Assembly (NCBI GenBank): GCA_963618015.1
Contig: CAVEQS010000003.1
Location: 42,339 to 106,338, forward strand
Length of the DNA stretch: 64,000 bases
Reading direction: 5' to 3'
DNA from: Apopatocola sp963618015
GTDB lineage: Bacteria > Bacillota > Clostridia > Oscillospirales > Oscillospiraceae
The position numbers were made by a program, and so were the translations under genes. This document shows, piece by piece, positions 1 to 8,269 of this stretch. How positions within the stretch are numbered: the first letter of the stretch is position 1; each line of letters starts with the position of its first letter. Below the pieces are notes generated by a model. The model saw only the letters and a program-made list of their open reading frames with translations. It ran no database searches and was not told the DNA's origin.

Positions 1-717
1 TTCACGCTGGACGCCGTGATCGACGGCATTACGGCGAGCGCCGATTTTGAAATCCCGGAAGCCGTTTCCCGCGCCGCGGCAAAGGGATCCACGGGTGATC
101 TCACTGAGGTCACCGGCGATCTCATCAACGTCATCTCCGCCTGGCACGAGCTGCAAAACCGCGAGAGCGCCGCCGCAGAGCTTACCGTATCGGCACACGG
201 CGGTCCGCTCGTGCTCCGCACGGCGTTTGATCTCGCTGCCTGGCAGAGCGGCGATGGCCGGGTACATGGTGTTGGGAAAAGCGGTCTCTGGCTCTATACC
301 GATGGCACGACTGTCGTGACAGCGTCCGGCAAGCGCCTCTCGTCCGGCGACATGCTCACCGAGAGCGCCGCAAAGCTGCCGGAGGCACTGTATCTTGCGT
401 GCCTGAACGGCGATGTGACCGCGGCGAAGCACGCGGACGGCTCGGCGGTCTATACGCTCATGCTCTCCGGCAGCGACGCCGCGGAGCTGGCCGAGCTTCT
501 CGCGCCGGATATGGGATCGCTCGACTCGTCCTTTGCCTACGGCACGGCGAAGCTCACCGTATCGAACGGGAAGATCGTCTCGCTCGCGCTCTCCTGCACC
601 GGCACGGTAAAGGTGGCGTTTACGGAAGCACCGCTCACCGTCTCCGCAGAGATCGCGCTCGGAGACGAGAGCGCCGGAGAGCTTCCCGGCGCTGTGACGG
701 ACGCGCTGGACATATAA
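1..717 (+). CDS. C-terminal part of an unrecognised secreted-type protein
   Basis: The reading frame is already open at base 1, so the true start lies upstream; 238 codons plus TAA are visible. The protein is rich in Ala, Ser, Thr and Leu, with alternating beta-strand-like stretches (TAKLTVSNGKIVSLALSC) typical of secreted or lipoprotein beta-sheet domains. I do not recognise the family; a LolA/LppX-like or DUF6612-like lipoprotein domain is a guess. The gene is followed at once by repeat element R1 and a hairpin at 862-896, so it is probably the last gene of its transcript. Confidence 0.6.
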   Translation, partial: FTLDAVIDGITASADFEIPEAVSRAAAKGSTGDLTEVTGDLINVISAWHELQNRESAAAELTVSAHGGPLVLRTAFDLAAWQSGDGRVHGVGKSGLWLYTDGTTVVTASGKRLSSGDMLTESAAKLPEALYLACLNGDVTAAKHADGSAVYTLMLSGSDAAELAELLAPDMGSLDSSFAYGTAKLTVSNGKIVSLALSCTGTVKVAFTEAPLTVSAEIALGDESAGELPGAVTDALDI

Positions 718-721
718 AAAT

Positions 722-851
722 GCCTCCCTCTGACGAGGGAGGTGGATTTTGCCGCAGGCAAAAGACGGAGGGAGAGACATTCTGCGCGGAAGTTTGTAGT
801 TTTTCTCTCCCTCAGTCGGCTGCGCCGACAGCTCCCTCGTCAGAGGGAGCC
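722..851. repeat. Intergenic palindromic repeat R1 (full copy)
   Basis: The left arm is an inverted repeat (GCCTCCCTC..GAGGGAGG) followed by GACGGAGGGAG. The right arm carries CCCTCAGTCGGC..GCCGACAGCTCCC and ends TCAGAGGGAGCC. The same architecture recurs at 33391-33517, and partial copies lie at 55730-55796 and 57118-57169. There is no ORF or transposase inside, so it behaves like a MITE/REP-type element or a mobile hairpin. Confidence 0.75.
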
Positions 852-861
852 TATGCCGCAA

Positions 862-896
862 AAGGGCGCTGACCGGATATTCCGGTCAGCGCCCTT
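862..896. terminator. Hairpin between convergent genes
   Basis: A perfect 16-bp stem (AAGGGCGCTGACCGGA with its complement) encloses a 3-nt loop. It sits between the gene ending at 717 (+) and the one ending at 910 (-). There is no long T-tract on either side, so function as a terminator is inferred from position. Confidence 0.6.
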
Positions 897-909
897 CGCG
901 CATGATTCA

Positions 910-1404
910 TTATTTCTTGATCGCCAGCCGCACGAAAAACCGCACGAGCGGCGCGGTGCAGCAAACGCCCATCAGCACGCCCATCCACCACGGGAAGGTC
1001 GACGAGAGCGTCGTCTGCCAGACGGCAAACGCGGTAAAGAGCACCGCTATCGAAAGACGCATATCGGCGATGAGATCGCGCACACGGCGGTACACCTGCG
1101 CGCGATTGAGCACCGTTACGCTCGTGCCGACGTTCCAGAGCTGCGGGAAGAAGCTCGTAGCGAGCATCGTGGCATCGCACACGACGCCGATGATGGGCAT
1201 GACCCAGAGTGTGGCGCGGCTGCTGTAGCCGTCGATCTCGCCGTAAAAATTATAGTGCGACGGGATCTCCGCCGGGAGCTGCGCATACCGCACGGCGACA
1301 TACACGATGCCCGCAAGCAATATGGCAGGGGCGGCAAAAAACGCGATGCGCTGGTAGAGCGTTTCACGGCAGCCGCAGAAAGCATCGATTTCCGCTCTTT
1401 TCAT
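910..1404 (-). CDS. DUF1648-type membrane protein
   Basis: The 164-residue membrane protein has about four hydrophobic segments (roughly 20-42, 66-88, 112-130 and 137-158). The stretch around residues 43-60 (LPAEIPSHYNFYGEIDGYSS) matches the DUF1648 signature, in which IP.H....G..D follows the first membrane segment. Relatives include SdpI-like immunity/signalling proteins, but most DUF1648 proteins have no assigned function. It is the last gene of the SPFH-RHH-DUF1648 operon, starting 18 nt after the RHH stop. Confidence 0.75.
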   Translation of the reverse strand: MKRAEIDAFCGCRETLYQRIAFFAAPAILLAGIVYVAVRYAQLPAEIPSHYNFYGEIDGYSSRATLWVMPIIGVVCDATMLATSFFPQLWNVGTSVTVLNRAQVYRRVRDLIADMRLSIAVLFTAFAVWQTTLSSTFPWWMGVLMGVCCTAPLVRFFVRLAIKK

Positions 1405-1422
1405 AACGCTTTTTTCACCTCT

Positions 1423-1629
1423 TTAGATGTCCAGCTCCGGCGGCTTATCCAGCTCGTCGGAGACATACTTTCCGTTTTTCTTCCGCTGGCGGACGCATTC
1501 GGTGAGCAGATATTCGATCTGCCCATTCACCGAGCGGAAATCGTCCTCCGCCCACGCAGCGATCGCCGCGTACAGCTTCGGGGACAGGCGCAGCGGCACC
1601 TGCTTTTTCCCGGTTTCCGTTTCCGCCAT
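1423..1629 (-). CDS. Ribbon-helix-helix (Arc/CopG-like) DNA-binding protein
   Basis: The 68-residue basic/acidic protein has the pattern of the RHH fold: a beta strand (KQVPLRLS) followed by two helices (PKLYAAIAAWAEDD and SVNGQIEYLLTECVRQRKK). RHH dimers insert the N-terminal strands into the major groove and usually repress their own operon. Its ATG lies one base after the SPFH stop, so the two are translationally coupled. The palindrome at 2664-2680 in the operon promoter is the obvious operator candidate. No toxin-like partner is adjacent, so it need not be an antitoxin. Confidence 0.75.
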   Translation of the reverse strand: MAETETGKKQVPLRLSPKLYAAIAAWAEDDFRSVNGQIEYLLTECVRQRKKNGKYVSDELDKPPELDI

Positions 1630-1630
1630 A

Positions 1631-2638
1631 TCAGTACAGACTGCCCGAGTTCACAACAGGCTGCGCATCGCGGTTGCCGCAGAGCACGACGAGGAGGTTC
1701 GAAACCATCGCCGCTTTACGCTCGTCGTCGAGCGTAACGACGTTGTTCTCACTCAGGCGTTCCAGCGCCATTTCCACCATGCCAACCGCGCCGTCCACGA
1801 TCATTTTACGCGCGTCGATGATGGCAGACGCCTGCTGGCGCTGCAGCATGACCGCCGCGATCTCGGTTGCGTAGGCAAGATAGGTAATGCGCGCTTCAAT
1901 GATCTCAATGCCCGCAGCGTCTACGCGCTGCTGGATCTCCTTGCGGATGCGCTCGGCCACGATCTCGCTCGAGCCGCGCAGGCTTCCCTCGTCCGCCACG
2001 CCGTCGCCGGTCGTGTCGACGTTCGGCGCGACGTCGTAGGGGTAGATCCGTACAATGTTGCGCAGCGCACTGTCGCACTGGAGAGAGAGGTATTCCTTGT
2101 AGTTGTCCACGTCAAAAACGGCCTTCGCCGTGTCCACCACGCGCCACATGACCGCAATGCCGATCTCCACAGGGTTGCCGAGACAGTCGTTGATCTTCTG
2201 GCGGGAGTTATTGAGCGTCATGATTTTGAGCGAAATTTTCTTGTTCCCGGCAACTTCCACCGAGCCGCTCGCCTGCCCGGCAGCGATCACGATGCCGTTC
2301 TTGCCGCCGTCCACATCGCCGCTCTGGCTGAGCTTCGTATTCGCCGCGGGGTTGACCGCCGAGCAGAACGGGTTTACATAATAAAACCCTTCCCCTTTGA
2401 GCGTGCCGATGTACTTGCCAAAAAGCGTGAGCACCAGCGCTTCCTGCGGCTTGAGAATGCGCAGACCACACAGAGCGATCCAGCCGAGAGAAACATACAG
2501 AATACCGAGAACCACAAAGAAAACACGGCCGCGCACTGCGCCGTAAACAATGGCAAGAACCGCAGCGACGAGCAGCGCCAGATACCCAAGCAGCACGGCC
2601 ATGCCGTACTTCCGGCCGTTAATGATTTTTTCCTGCAT
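1631..2638 (-). CDS. SPFH/Band 7 (stomatin-prohibitin-flotillin) membrane protein
   Basis: The 335-residue protein has two N-terminal membrane segments (about residues 10-30 and 33-53). A Band 7 domain follows from about residue 58 (LRILKPQEALVLTLFGKYIGTLKGEGFYYVNPF) to about 250, then a helical tail (MLQRQQASAIIDARK) typical of SPFH oligomers. Such proteins form ring-like membrane scaffolds and organise microdomains. The start at 2638 has GGAGG nine bases upstream (2648-2652); upstream in-frame ATGs lack such a site and one would overlap the promoter. It is the first gene of a three-gene operon with an RHH regulator and a DUF1648 protein. Confidence 0.85.
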   Translation of the reverse strand: MQEKIINGRKYGMAVLLGYLALLVAAVLAIVYGAVRGRVFFVVLGILYVSLGWIALCGLRILKPQEALVLTLFGKYIGTLKGEGFYYVNPFCSAVNPAANTKLSQSGDVDGGKNGIVIAAGQASGSVEVAGNKKISLKIMTLNNSRQKINDCLGNPVEIGIAVMWRVVDTAKAVFDVDNYKEYLSLQCDSALRNIVRIYPYDVAPNVDTTGDGVADEGSLRGSSEIVAERIRKEIQQRVDAAGIEIIEARITYLAYATEIAAVMLQRQQASAIIDARKMIVDGAVGMVEMALERLSENNVVTLDDERKAAMVSNLLVVLCGNRDAQPVVNSGSLY

Positions 2639-2663
2639 GACATTCGCCTCCATGAATTGTTTT

Positions 2664-2701
2664 GATATCATATTGATATCACTTTTCTGGCGCGTTGTCA
2701 A
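2664..2701 (-). promoter_or_regulatory. SPFH operon promoter with palindromic operator
   Basis: On the minus strand TTGACA (2696-2701) is followed after 17 bp by TATCAA (2673-2678). The -10 lies inside the inverted repeat GATATCA-N3-TGATATC (2664-2680), which has 7-bp arms with a 3-bp spacer. A protein bound there would block RNA polymerase. The RHH protein encoded in the same operon is the likely ligand (inference). Confidence 0.7.
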
Positions 2702-2738
2702 GAAAAAATACCAGCGGATTTCCTCTCTTGTTATAAAA

Positions 2739-2771
2739 CTCCCCGCTCCGGCGTGATGTCGGAGCGGGGAG
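2739..2771 (-). terminator. Terminator of the EamA transporter gene
   Basis: A 12-bp stem (CTCCCCGCTCCG and its complement) with a 9-nt loop is followed on the minus strand by GTTTTATAA. It begins six bases after the transporter stop at 2777. Confidence 0.75.
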
Positions 2772-2776
2772 CACGA

Positions 2777-3694
2777 TTACTCGTTATTCGGTTTCTTTTT
2801 TCGCTTCCAGAAGCCTTCCGGCAGCTGGACGAGAATGACGGCGCAGAGCATGATGCCGCAGCCGAAAAGCTCACGGCCGGAGAGAAATTCATGCAGCAGC
2901 ACCGCCGCGCCCAGCACGCTGAACACCGATTCCATGCTCAGAAGGAGTGTTACGGCGACGGGGTTTCCGTTGCGCTGCGCAGCGAACTGAAGCGTATAGG
3001 CAAGCGCGCTCGAGAAGATACCGAGATAAAGGATCGGGATAATGTTATCGCGAAGCTGTGCCACGGTCGGCTCCTCCACGGCGAGCATGCCGACGAGGCA
3101 GACGACGGACGCCACGATGAACTGCGCGCAGTTGAGCTCCGTCGGCGAACAGAAGCCGACATAGTAATCGCCCGCGAGAATGTACACCGCATAGATCACC
3201 GCGCTCAAAAGGATCAGCGCGTCGCTCGGCGAGATCGTGAAGCCGTCCTTCACGCTGATAAAATAGAGCCCGATAAGCCCGAGCAGCACGCTCACCCAGA
3301 GACTCGGCGCGACCTTCTTATGCAGGAACACAACGCTGAAGAGCGGCACGAGCAGGATATAGAGCGTCGTCAGAAACCCCGCCTTGCCCGCTTCGACATC
3401 CGCAATGGCGTACTGCTGCACGATGGACGCGGCGATCACGAGCACGCCGCACACGATGCCGCCGGCCACGAGCTTTTTGGGGTCGCTCTTCTTCCGCTCC
3501 TCCGGCTTCTTCCGCCGGTTGGACACAAAAAGAAGAACCCCCAGCGACAGCGCGGCCAGCACGCTGCGATAGAAGTTGAATGTGATCGCTCCGATATGTC
3601 CCGCGGCCATGCGCTGAAAGGCGAACGCGGTCCCCCATACAAACGACGCCGCCAGAGCCGTCAGCGCCGTTTTCAAGCTCATACCCTTTTTCAT
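2777..3694 (-). CDS. EamA/DMT-family transporter
   Basis: The roughly 305-residue protein has about ten hydrophobic segments in two homologous halves. The first half opens with ALAASFVWGTAFAFQRMAAG, and the second shows the EamA pattern YLGIFSSALAYTLQFAAQR followed by an E-containing helix (SMESVFSVLGAA). These drug/metabolite transporters export amino acids or other small metabolites; the substrate cannot be read from sequence. The promoter at 3705-3733 leaves almost no leader: the ATG at 3694 lies about where transcription should start, and an alternative ATG at 3682 follows GGG closely. The transcript is therefore leaderless or nearly so. Confidence 0.85.
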   Translation of the reverse strand: MKKGMSLKTALTALAASFVWGTAFAFQRMAAGHIGAITFNFYRSVLAALSLGVLLFVSNRRKKPEERKKSDPKKLVAGGIVCGVLVIAASIVQQYAIADVEAGKAGFLTTLYILLVPLFSVVFLHKKVAPSLWVSVLLGLIGLYFISVKDGFTISPSDALILLSAVIYAVYILAGDYYVGFCSPTELNCAQFIVASVVCLVGMLAVEEPTVAQLRDNIIPILYLGIFSSALAYTLQFAAQRNGNPVAVTLLLSMESVFSVLGAAVLLHEFLSGRELFGCGIMLCAVILVQLPEGFWKRKKKPNNE

Positions 3695-3704
3695 AATGTA
3701 GTAT

Positions 3705-3733
3705 ATTATATGGGTTCTTCGTCGAATTGGCAA
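3705..3733 (-). promoter_or_regulatory. Promoter of the EamA gene
   Basis: On the minus strand TTGCCA (3728-3733), 17 bp, then a perfect TATAAT (3705-3710). The start codon lies only about 10 bases downstream of the -10. Confidence 0.75.
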
Positions 3734-3770
3734 GGCGTTGGCCGAAAAAACTGTTGTACAAAAAAATCGA

Positions 3771-3799
3771 TTGCGGCGAAGAGAAATGTGTGCTACATT
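3771..3799 (+). promoter_or_regulatory. Promoter of the nucleotidyltransferase-GNAT gene
   Basis: TTGCGG (3771-3776), 17 bp, TACATT (3794-3799); the ribosome site and ATG follow about 60 bp downstream. It diverges from the EamA promoter. Confidence 0.55.
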
Positions 3800-3858
3800 C
3801 TATGAGAAAAACGAACGGACGGTTGGCATTTTTTACCGAAGAAAGAGAGGGCAAACGG

Positions 3859-4734
3859 ATGAAAGCAGAGGATATCCGGCGTCGACTCGCGGAGCTCGCG
3901 CTCGACGTGAACGAATACCGCATCAACGCCGGCGGGGCGATGGTTCTCTACGGTCTGCGCGAGGAGACGCACGATCTGGATGTATGGTGTACAAAAAAGC
4001 TCGGCGATGAGCTCGCGCAGCGCTGCGAAACGCAGACCCTCCCGGACGGCACGCGGCGGTTCGTCCCGGCGCCGGACGTGGAGATCTACGAAAACATGCT
4101 GCCGGGTGAGACCGTGTTTCTGGACGGCATCCCGGTAGCGCCGCTCGAGGATGTGCTCGCGCTCAAGCTATCGCTCAATCGCGAGAAGGAACAGCGGGAT
4201 ATCGCCGTTCTGGAAGCCGCCATCGCCGCGCGGAGCGCGGAGATCACCCTCTCCCCCATTGCGCCGGAGGATATCGCCGCGTGTACGGAGATCTATAATT
4301 ACTACATCGAAAACACCTGCATCACACTCGAGGAAGAGCTTATCACGCCGGAGGAGTTCGGCGAGCGTGTGGCGCGCATCACGCGGGACTATCCGTATAT
4401 CGTCGCGCGCGACGGCGCGGGGAAGCCCATCGGCTATGCCTATCTGGATGTGTTCAACGCGCGCAGCGCCTACCGCTGCACCGCCGATCTTTCGATCTAT
4501 GTAGATCGTGCCTGCCGCCGCGGCGGCGTTGGACAGAAGCTCTATACAGAGATCGAGCACCTTGGCCGCGAGCGCGGCATCGAGAACATCATTTCCATCA
4601 TCACGTCCGACAATGCCGGGTCGTTGAGTTTCCACCGCAAAAACGGCTTTACCGAGGTTGGCGTGATGCACGCCGTTGCATTCAAATTCGGAAAGTATCT
4701 GGACGTGAGCTTCTTCCAGAAGCATCTCGGCTGA
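3859..4734 (+). CDS. Nucleotidyltransferase-like domain fused to a GNAT acetyltransferase
   Basis: The product is 291 residues. The first 110 or so look like a small nucleotidyltransferase-fold domain: NAGGAMVLYGLREETHDLDVW gives the GG and DxD elements, and LEDVLALKLSLNREKEQRDI the later Lys/Asp helix. From about residue 123 (LSPIAPEDIAACTEIYNYYIE) to the end it matches the phosphinothricin N-acetyltransferase branch of GNAT proteins. The acetyl-CoA loop is RRGGVGQKLY, followed by SDNAGSLSFHRKNGF. The start at 3859 follows AGAGAGGG, and more upstream in-frame ATGs lack a good site. The fusion of these two domains is unusual; the substrate is unknown. Confidence 0.8.
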   Translation: MKAEDIRRRLAELALDVNEYRINAGGAMVLYGLREETHDLDVWCTKKLGDELAQRCETQTLPDGTRRFVPAPDVEIYENMLPGETVFLDGIPVAPLEDVLALKLSLNREKEQRDIAVLEAAIAARSAEITLSPIAPEDIAACTEIYNYYIENTCITLEEELITPEEFGERVARITRDYPYIVARDGAGKPIGYAYLDVFNARSAYRCTADLSIYVDRACRRGGVGQKLYTEIEHLGRERGIENIISIITSDNAGSLSFHRKNGFTEVGVMHAVAFKFGKYLDVSFFQKHLG

Positions 4735-4749
4735 AAGCAAGAGAAAAGC

Positions 4750-5283
4750 ATGGATATCATAAATAGCTTTCTCTTTTTCATGATTAACTGGATCAATTCG
4801 CTGCTTTACTCACCGGAACGTACGATCAAAGCCATCATATACATCTCAATTGCTATAATTGTTCTTCCGCTTCTGGTAAAAAGCATTCGATTGGCATGTG
4901 TAAAGAAAAAAATATATAGACTGGCTAACAACGCGCTTCAAGTTACACCGCAGGAATTTATGCGCATAAGAACCGCGAAGGACGGGCGGCGATATGTTTC
5001 CAACGGCTATGAATTTCCCGGCGTATACATTCTTTTAAATCGTACCAAGAATATGAGCTACGTTGGGCAGGCCACCAAGGTTTTCCAGAGAGTGAACCAG
5101 CATTTTCAAGGTCGCGGCAACGGCGACGTTTATGCAGATTATAAATATGGAGATGATTTTGTCATCAAAATGATTGCTCTGCGTGACAGCGGTTTTGCAT
5201 CATTGGACGAACTGGAACGTCAAACGATACAGGCATACAATGCTTATTACAGAGGATACAACAAAACCAGAGGAAATCGATAA
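4750..5283 (+). CDS. Membrane-anchored GIY-YIG endonuclease domain protein
   Basis: The 177-residue protein has two N-terminal hydrophobic segments (about 5-20 and 27-47) and a C-terminal GIY-YIG nuclease domain. Residues GVYILL and SYVG form the GIY/YIG strands, the Arg lies in VFQRVNQHF, the catalytic Glu in DELERQTIQAY, and the closing Asn in YNKTRGN. All key residues of the fold are present, so it should cut DNA, unusually close to the membrane. The gene is clearly more AT-rich than its neighbours, which suggests recent acquisition. It lies 15 bp after the upstream gene and abuts the downstream ATG, so it is probably co-transcribed. Confidence 0.8.
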   Translation: MDIINSFLFFMINWINSLLYSPERTIKAIIYISIAIIVLPLLVKSIRLACVKKKIYRLANNALQVTPQEFMRIRTAKDGRRYVSNGYEFPGVYILLNRTKNMSYVGQATKVFQRVNQHFQGRGNGDVYADYKYGDDFVIKMIALRDSGFASLDELERQTIQAYNAYYRGYNKTRGNR

Positions 5284-6042
5284 ATGGACGGAGATTTCTT
5301 GAATCTGACGCCGGAGAACATCGGCTCCGAGCACCTTTGCTGCATCATCCGCTCGAAAACGGCGCATCCGGGCGTGGAGACGAAGCGCGCGTGGCTCGCC
5401 GGGAGACTCGGCGAGGGGCACGTGTTCCGAAAGCTGAACGCGAAGGAGTGCGTTTTCATCGAGTACGCGCCGCTGGAAGCGGCGTGGGTGCCGGTGCTGG
5501 GCGAGAACTTTTATTACATTTACTGTCTCTGGGTGCAGGGCGCGCCGAAGGGGCATGGCTACGGGCGGCAGCTCATGGAATACTGCATCGCGGACGCCAA
5601 AGCGCACGGAAAATCCGGCGTGTGCATGCTCGGCGCGGTGAAACAGAAGTCGTGGCTCTCCGACCAGAGCTTTGCGAAACGCTATGGCTTTGCTGGCGTG
5701 GACACCGCCGGGGAGTATGAGCTGCTCGCGCTGAGCTTTGACGGCACCGCGCCGCGCTTTGCGCCGGAGGCGAAGACGATGACCGTGGACTTTCCGGGGC
5801 TTACCGTATACTACAGCGATCAGTGCCCGTTCATTTTCCAGCGTGTGGAGAAGCTGCGCGAATACTGCGCAGGCAAAGAGATCCCCGCGCAGTTTATCCA
5901 CGTGGACACGCTTGAAAAAGCCAAGAGCCTGCCCTGCGCGTTCAACAACTGGGCGGTGTTCTACGGCGGGGAGTTCGTCACCGTCAACCAGATCGACGGC
6001 GCCGCGCTCGAAAAGCTTCGAGCGAAAAGCAGCAGGGCATAA
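5284..6042 (+). CDS. GNAT acetyltransferase with YoaP-like C-terminal domain
   Basis: The product is 252 residues. The N-terminal half is a GNAT fold (YIYCLWVQGAPKGHGYGRQLMEY contains the acetyl-CoA binding loop). The C-terminal half, from about residue 165 (LTVYYSDQCPFIFQRVEKL), resembles the YoaP domain, a thioredoxin-like region with CPF in place of CPxC. The substrate is unknown. The ATG directly follows the upstream TAA, and AGAGGAAAT in the end of that gene serves as ribosome site. The GC content returns to the genome norm here. Confidence 0.8.
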   Translation: MDGDFLNLTPENIGSEHLCCIIRSKTAHPGVETKRAWLAGRLGEGHVFRKLNAKECVFIEYAPLEAAWVPVLGENFYYIYCLWVQGAPKGHGYGRQLMEYCIADAKAHGKSGVCMLGAVKQKSWLSDQSFAKRYGFAGVDTAGEYELLALSFDGTAPRFAPEAKTMTVDFPGLTVYYSDQCPFIFQRVEKLREYCAGKEIPAQFIHVDTLEKAKSLPCAFNNWAVFYGGEFVTVNQIDGAALEKLRAKSSRA

Positions 6043-6139
6043 TCGCGTCAGGGCTCGGCATATTCCCCTCCGCTGCGGGAAAGCCGCTTGCCGCGGGTTT
6101 CTGTGTGTGGTAGAATGTCTCCGAGAGGAAGGTGCGCCC

Positions 6140-6904
6140 ATGATTTTCGATACCCACGCCCACTATGACGACAGAAAATTTGACGCCGACCGGCACGATG
6201 TTCTTGCCGCAATGCCGGAGAAAGGCGTTTCCCTTATTATCGACCCCGGCTGTGACGGCGAGAGCTCCCGCGCGGCGTGCGCGCTTGCGCAGGAATACCC
6301 GTTCGTCTATGCCGCCGTGGGCTGGCACCCGGAGGAGTGGGAGAGCTGGAGCGGCGAGAGCATGGCGCTGCTGCGCTCGCTCTGCGCGCAGTCGAAGGTC
6401 GTCGCCATCGGCGAGATTGGGCTGGACTATTACTGGGACACCGAGCATAAGGCGCTGCAAAAGGAGATGTTTGAGCGGCAGCTCTCGCTCGCCATTGAGC
6501 GAAATCTGCCCGTGATCGTGCACGACCGCGAGGCGCACGGCGACTCGCTGGAGATTGTGATGAACTATCCCGAAGCGCGCGGCGTGTTCCACTGCTTCTC
6601 CGGCAGCGCGGAAATGGCAAAGGAGCTCATCCGGCGCGGCTGGTATCTCGGCTTTGACGGCCCCGTGACTTATAAAAACAACAAAAAGGCCGCCGAGGTG
6701 CTCGCCGTAACGCCGCTCGATCGCATTCTCGTGGAGACGGACAGCCCGTACATGGCGCCCGAGCCGTGCCGCGGGAAGAGGAACGACTCGTCGCTGCTCG
6801 TGTATGTGCTCGAAAGGATCGCCGCGGTCAAGGGCGTAACGGCGGAGGAAATGACGCGCATCACGCGCGAGAACGGCTGCCGCCTGTTCGGTATTAAAGC
6901 ATAA
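6140..6904 (+). CDS. tatD: TatD-family metal-dependent deoxyribonuclease
   Basis: The 254-residue protein is full length for TatD hydrolases. The TIM-barrel metal ligands are visible: IFDTHAHYDD near the start, GEIGLDYYWD in the middle, then VHDRE, VFHCFSGS and VETDSPYMAP. TatD enzymes are Mg-dependent nucleases implicated in DNA repair and 3'-end trimming. The ATG at 6140 follows GAGGAAGG; the frame is open further upstream but only as a shadow of the preceding gene. A strong bidirectional terminator follows at 6914-6945. Confidence 0.92.
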   Translation: MIFDTHAHYDDRKFDADRHDVLAAMPEKGVSLIIDPGCDGESSRAACALAQEYPFVYAAVGWHPEEWESWSGESMALLRSLCAQSKVVAIGEIGLDYYWDTEHKALQKEMFERQLSLAIERNLPVIVHDREAHGDSLEIVMNYPEARGVFHCFSGSAEMAKELIRRGWYLGFDGPVTYKNNKKAAEVLAVTPLDRILVETDSPYMAPEPCRGKRNDSSLLVYVLERIAAVKGVTAEEMTRITRENGCRLFGIKA

Positions 6905-6913
6905 GCATAAAAA

Positions 6914-6945
6914 CTGCTGCCGGAGATATCCCTCCCCGGCAGCAG
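6914..6945. terminator. Bidirectional terminator, tatD / histidine kinase
   Basis: A 10-bp GC-rich stem (CTGCTGCCGG / CCGGCAGCAG) has T-runs on both strands and sits between convergent genes. Confidence 0.9.
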
Positions 6946-6949
6946 TTTT

Positions 6950-8017
6950 TTATTCTCTGTATTTGCGCTGATAGGCTTCCGTCGGCAGCACCTCGCTGAG
7001 CTCCGTCAATATCAGCTCCGGGCCGCTGTCGTGCCGCAGCGTGTCGCGCAGCGGAAGCTTCCCCGTGAGCGGGAGCTGCAGATGCACGCTCGTCTCGCCG
7101 TTTTCGCCGCGCTGGATGACGAGCACGCCGTTGTGGAGCTGCGCGAGCCCCTGCGCGATGGAAAGGCCGAGCCCCGAATCGTACACGTTGGTGAGCGAGT
7201 CCTCCCGGTTGGGCGTGAACGCCTCGGCAAGCTCGCTCTCTGTCATGCCCCGGCTGTCGTCGCAAATCGTGAGCTGGCAGCGATGGCCGACGCGTTTGAG
7301 CCGCACGGCGATCGTGCCGCCCTCGCCGGTGCGCATGACACTGTTGGCGATCAGGATGAGCAGGAGCTGTTCGAGCCGGTCGCGGTCGCCCACGACGAAG
7401 AGGTTATCCCCCGATATCTCCCAGCGGAACGATACCTTCTTCCGCCGGAGGAAAAACTCCGCGGAGCCCATCAGATCGTCCACAAGATGGCTGATCGAGA
7501 CCGACTGCATCCGGCACGCCATCGTCCCGGTGGCGAGCGCGTTCACGTCGGCGAGCTGGTTGGTGAGATGGAGCATCGAATAATAGCTGTGAAAGAGGAT
7601 CGAGGCATACATCTCGTCGTCCTCGTGCTCCGGCTCGCTCTCCGTTACGCGGTCGAGTGCCAGGCGGAGGTTGAACGCCGCCTGGCGCATCTGCCGCAGC
7701 GCCGTCGGCGGTACGGGCGGGAAGGACTGCTCTTCCATCTGGATCGTGAGAACAAGAACGTCGCCGCAGCGCGCAGCAGTGACGGTTCTTGCCGTGCCGT
7801 CAACGGTGACAGATGTGGCGAAGCTGTCGCCCCAGGCATCCTCTTCCAGACCGGGAAAACGGTTTTCCACGCGCTCGCCCGTGACGTCCGCACCGAACAG
7901 GCGGCACGCCGCCGGATTAGCGAACACGATGCTGCCCTTTGCGGCGCCGCAGACGGCATCCCGGCTCAGCCGGAACAACGGCGCGATCGACGCGCCGGAC
8001 TTATCATTTATTTCCAT
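6950..8017 (-). CDS. PAS-containing sensor histidine kinase, degenerate phospho-acceptor
   Basis: The product is 355 residues from the ATG at 8017, with no membrane segment. A PAS-like domain occupies about residues 12-65 (SRDAVCGAAKGSIVFANPAACRLFG) and an HATPase domain about 215-320. The N box (LLILIANSVMRTGEGG) and G2 box (GLGLSIAQGL) are intact, but the G1 box reads DDSRGM instead of DxGxG. Where a HisKA helix would carry HELRTPL the sequence is FNLRLAL, so the usual phospho-histidine appears to be Asn. No response regulator is adjacent. It may bind ATP without classical phosphotransfer, or use another His (SILFHSYYSMLH). Confidence 0.75.
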   Translation of the reverse strand: MEINDKSGASIAPLFRLSRDAVCGAAKGSIVFANPAACRLFGADVTGERVENRFPGLEEDAWGDSFATSVTVDGTARTVTAARCGDVLVLTIQMEEQSFPPVPPTALRQMRQAAFNLRLALDRVTESEPEHEDDEMYASILFHSYYSMLHLTNQLADVNALATGTMACRMQSVSISHLVDDLMGSAEFFLRRKKVSFRWEISGDNLFVVGDRDRLEQLLLILIANSVMRTGEGGTIAVRLKRVGHRCQLTICDDSRGMTESELAEAFTPNREDSLTNVYDSGLGLSIAQGLAQLHNGVLVIQRGENGETSVHLQLPLTGKLPLRDTLRHDSGPELILTELSEVLPTEAYQRKYRE

Positions 8018-8190
8018 ATCAGCAGTTTTCCCTTTCCGCCGGATATTATTGATCGTATCATAGCACAAATTTCGCGGCGCGGATACCCTGTTTTTTCTTT
8101 TTTTGCGCAGTCAAACGTCTCATCGCCGTTTTCTATACATATTCACTAACTAAATGTCGAGAATAATTTAATATTGTTTAAAAAAAACAC

Positions 8191-8219
8191 TTGTTCCGCG
8201 CGCAGAAATGATGTAAAAT
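8191..8219 (+). promoter_or_regulatory. Promoter of the GAPDH gene
   Basis: TTGTTC (8191-8196), 17 bp, TAAAAT (8214-8219), in an AT-rich stretch 50 bp upstream of the GAPDH start. Confidence 0.7.
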
Positions 8220-8269
8220 GCAGCCGATTAGGAAAGAGATCAAAAAATTTTTTACAGGAGGATACACAC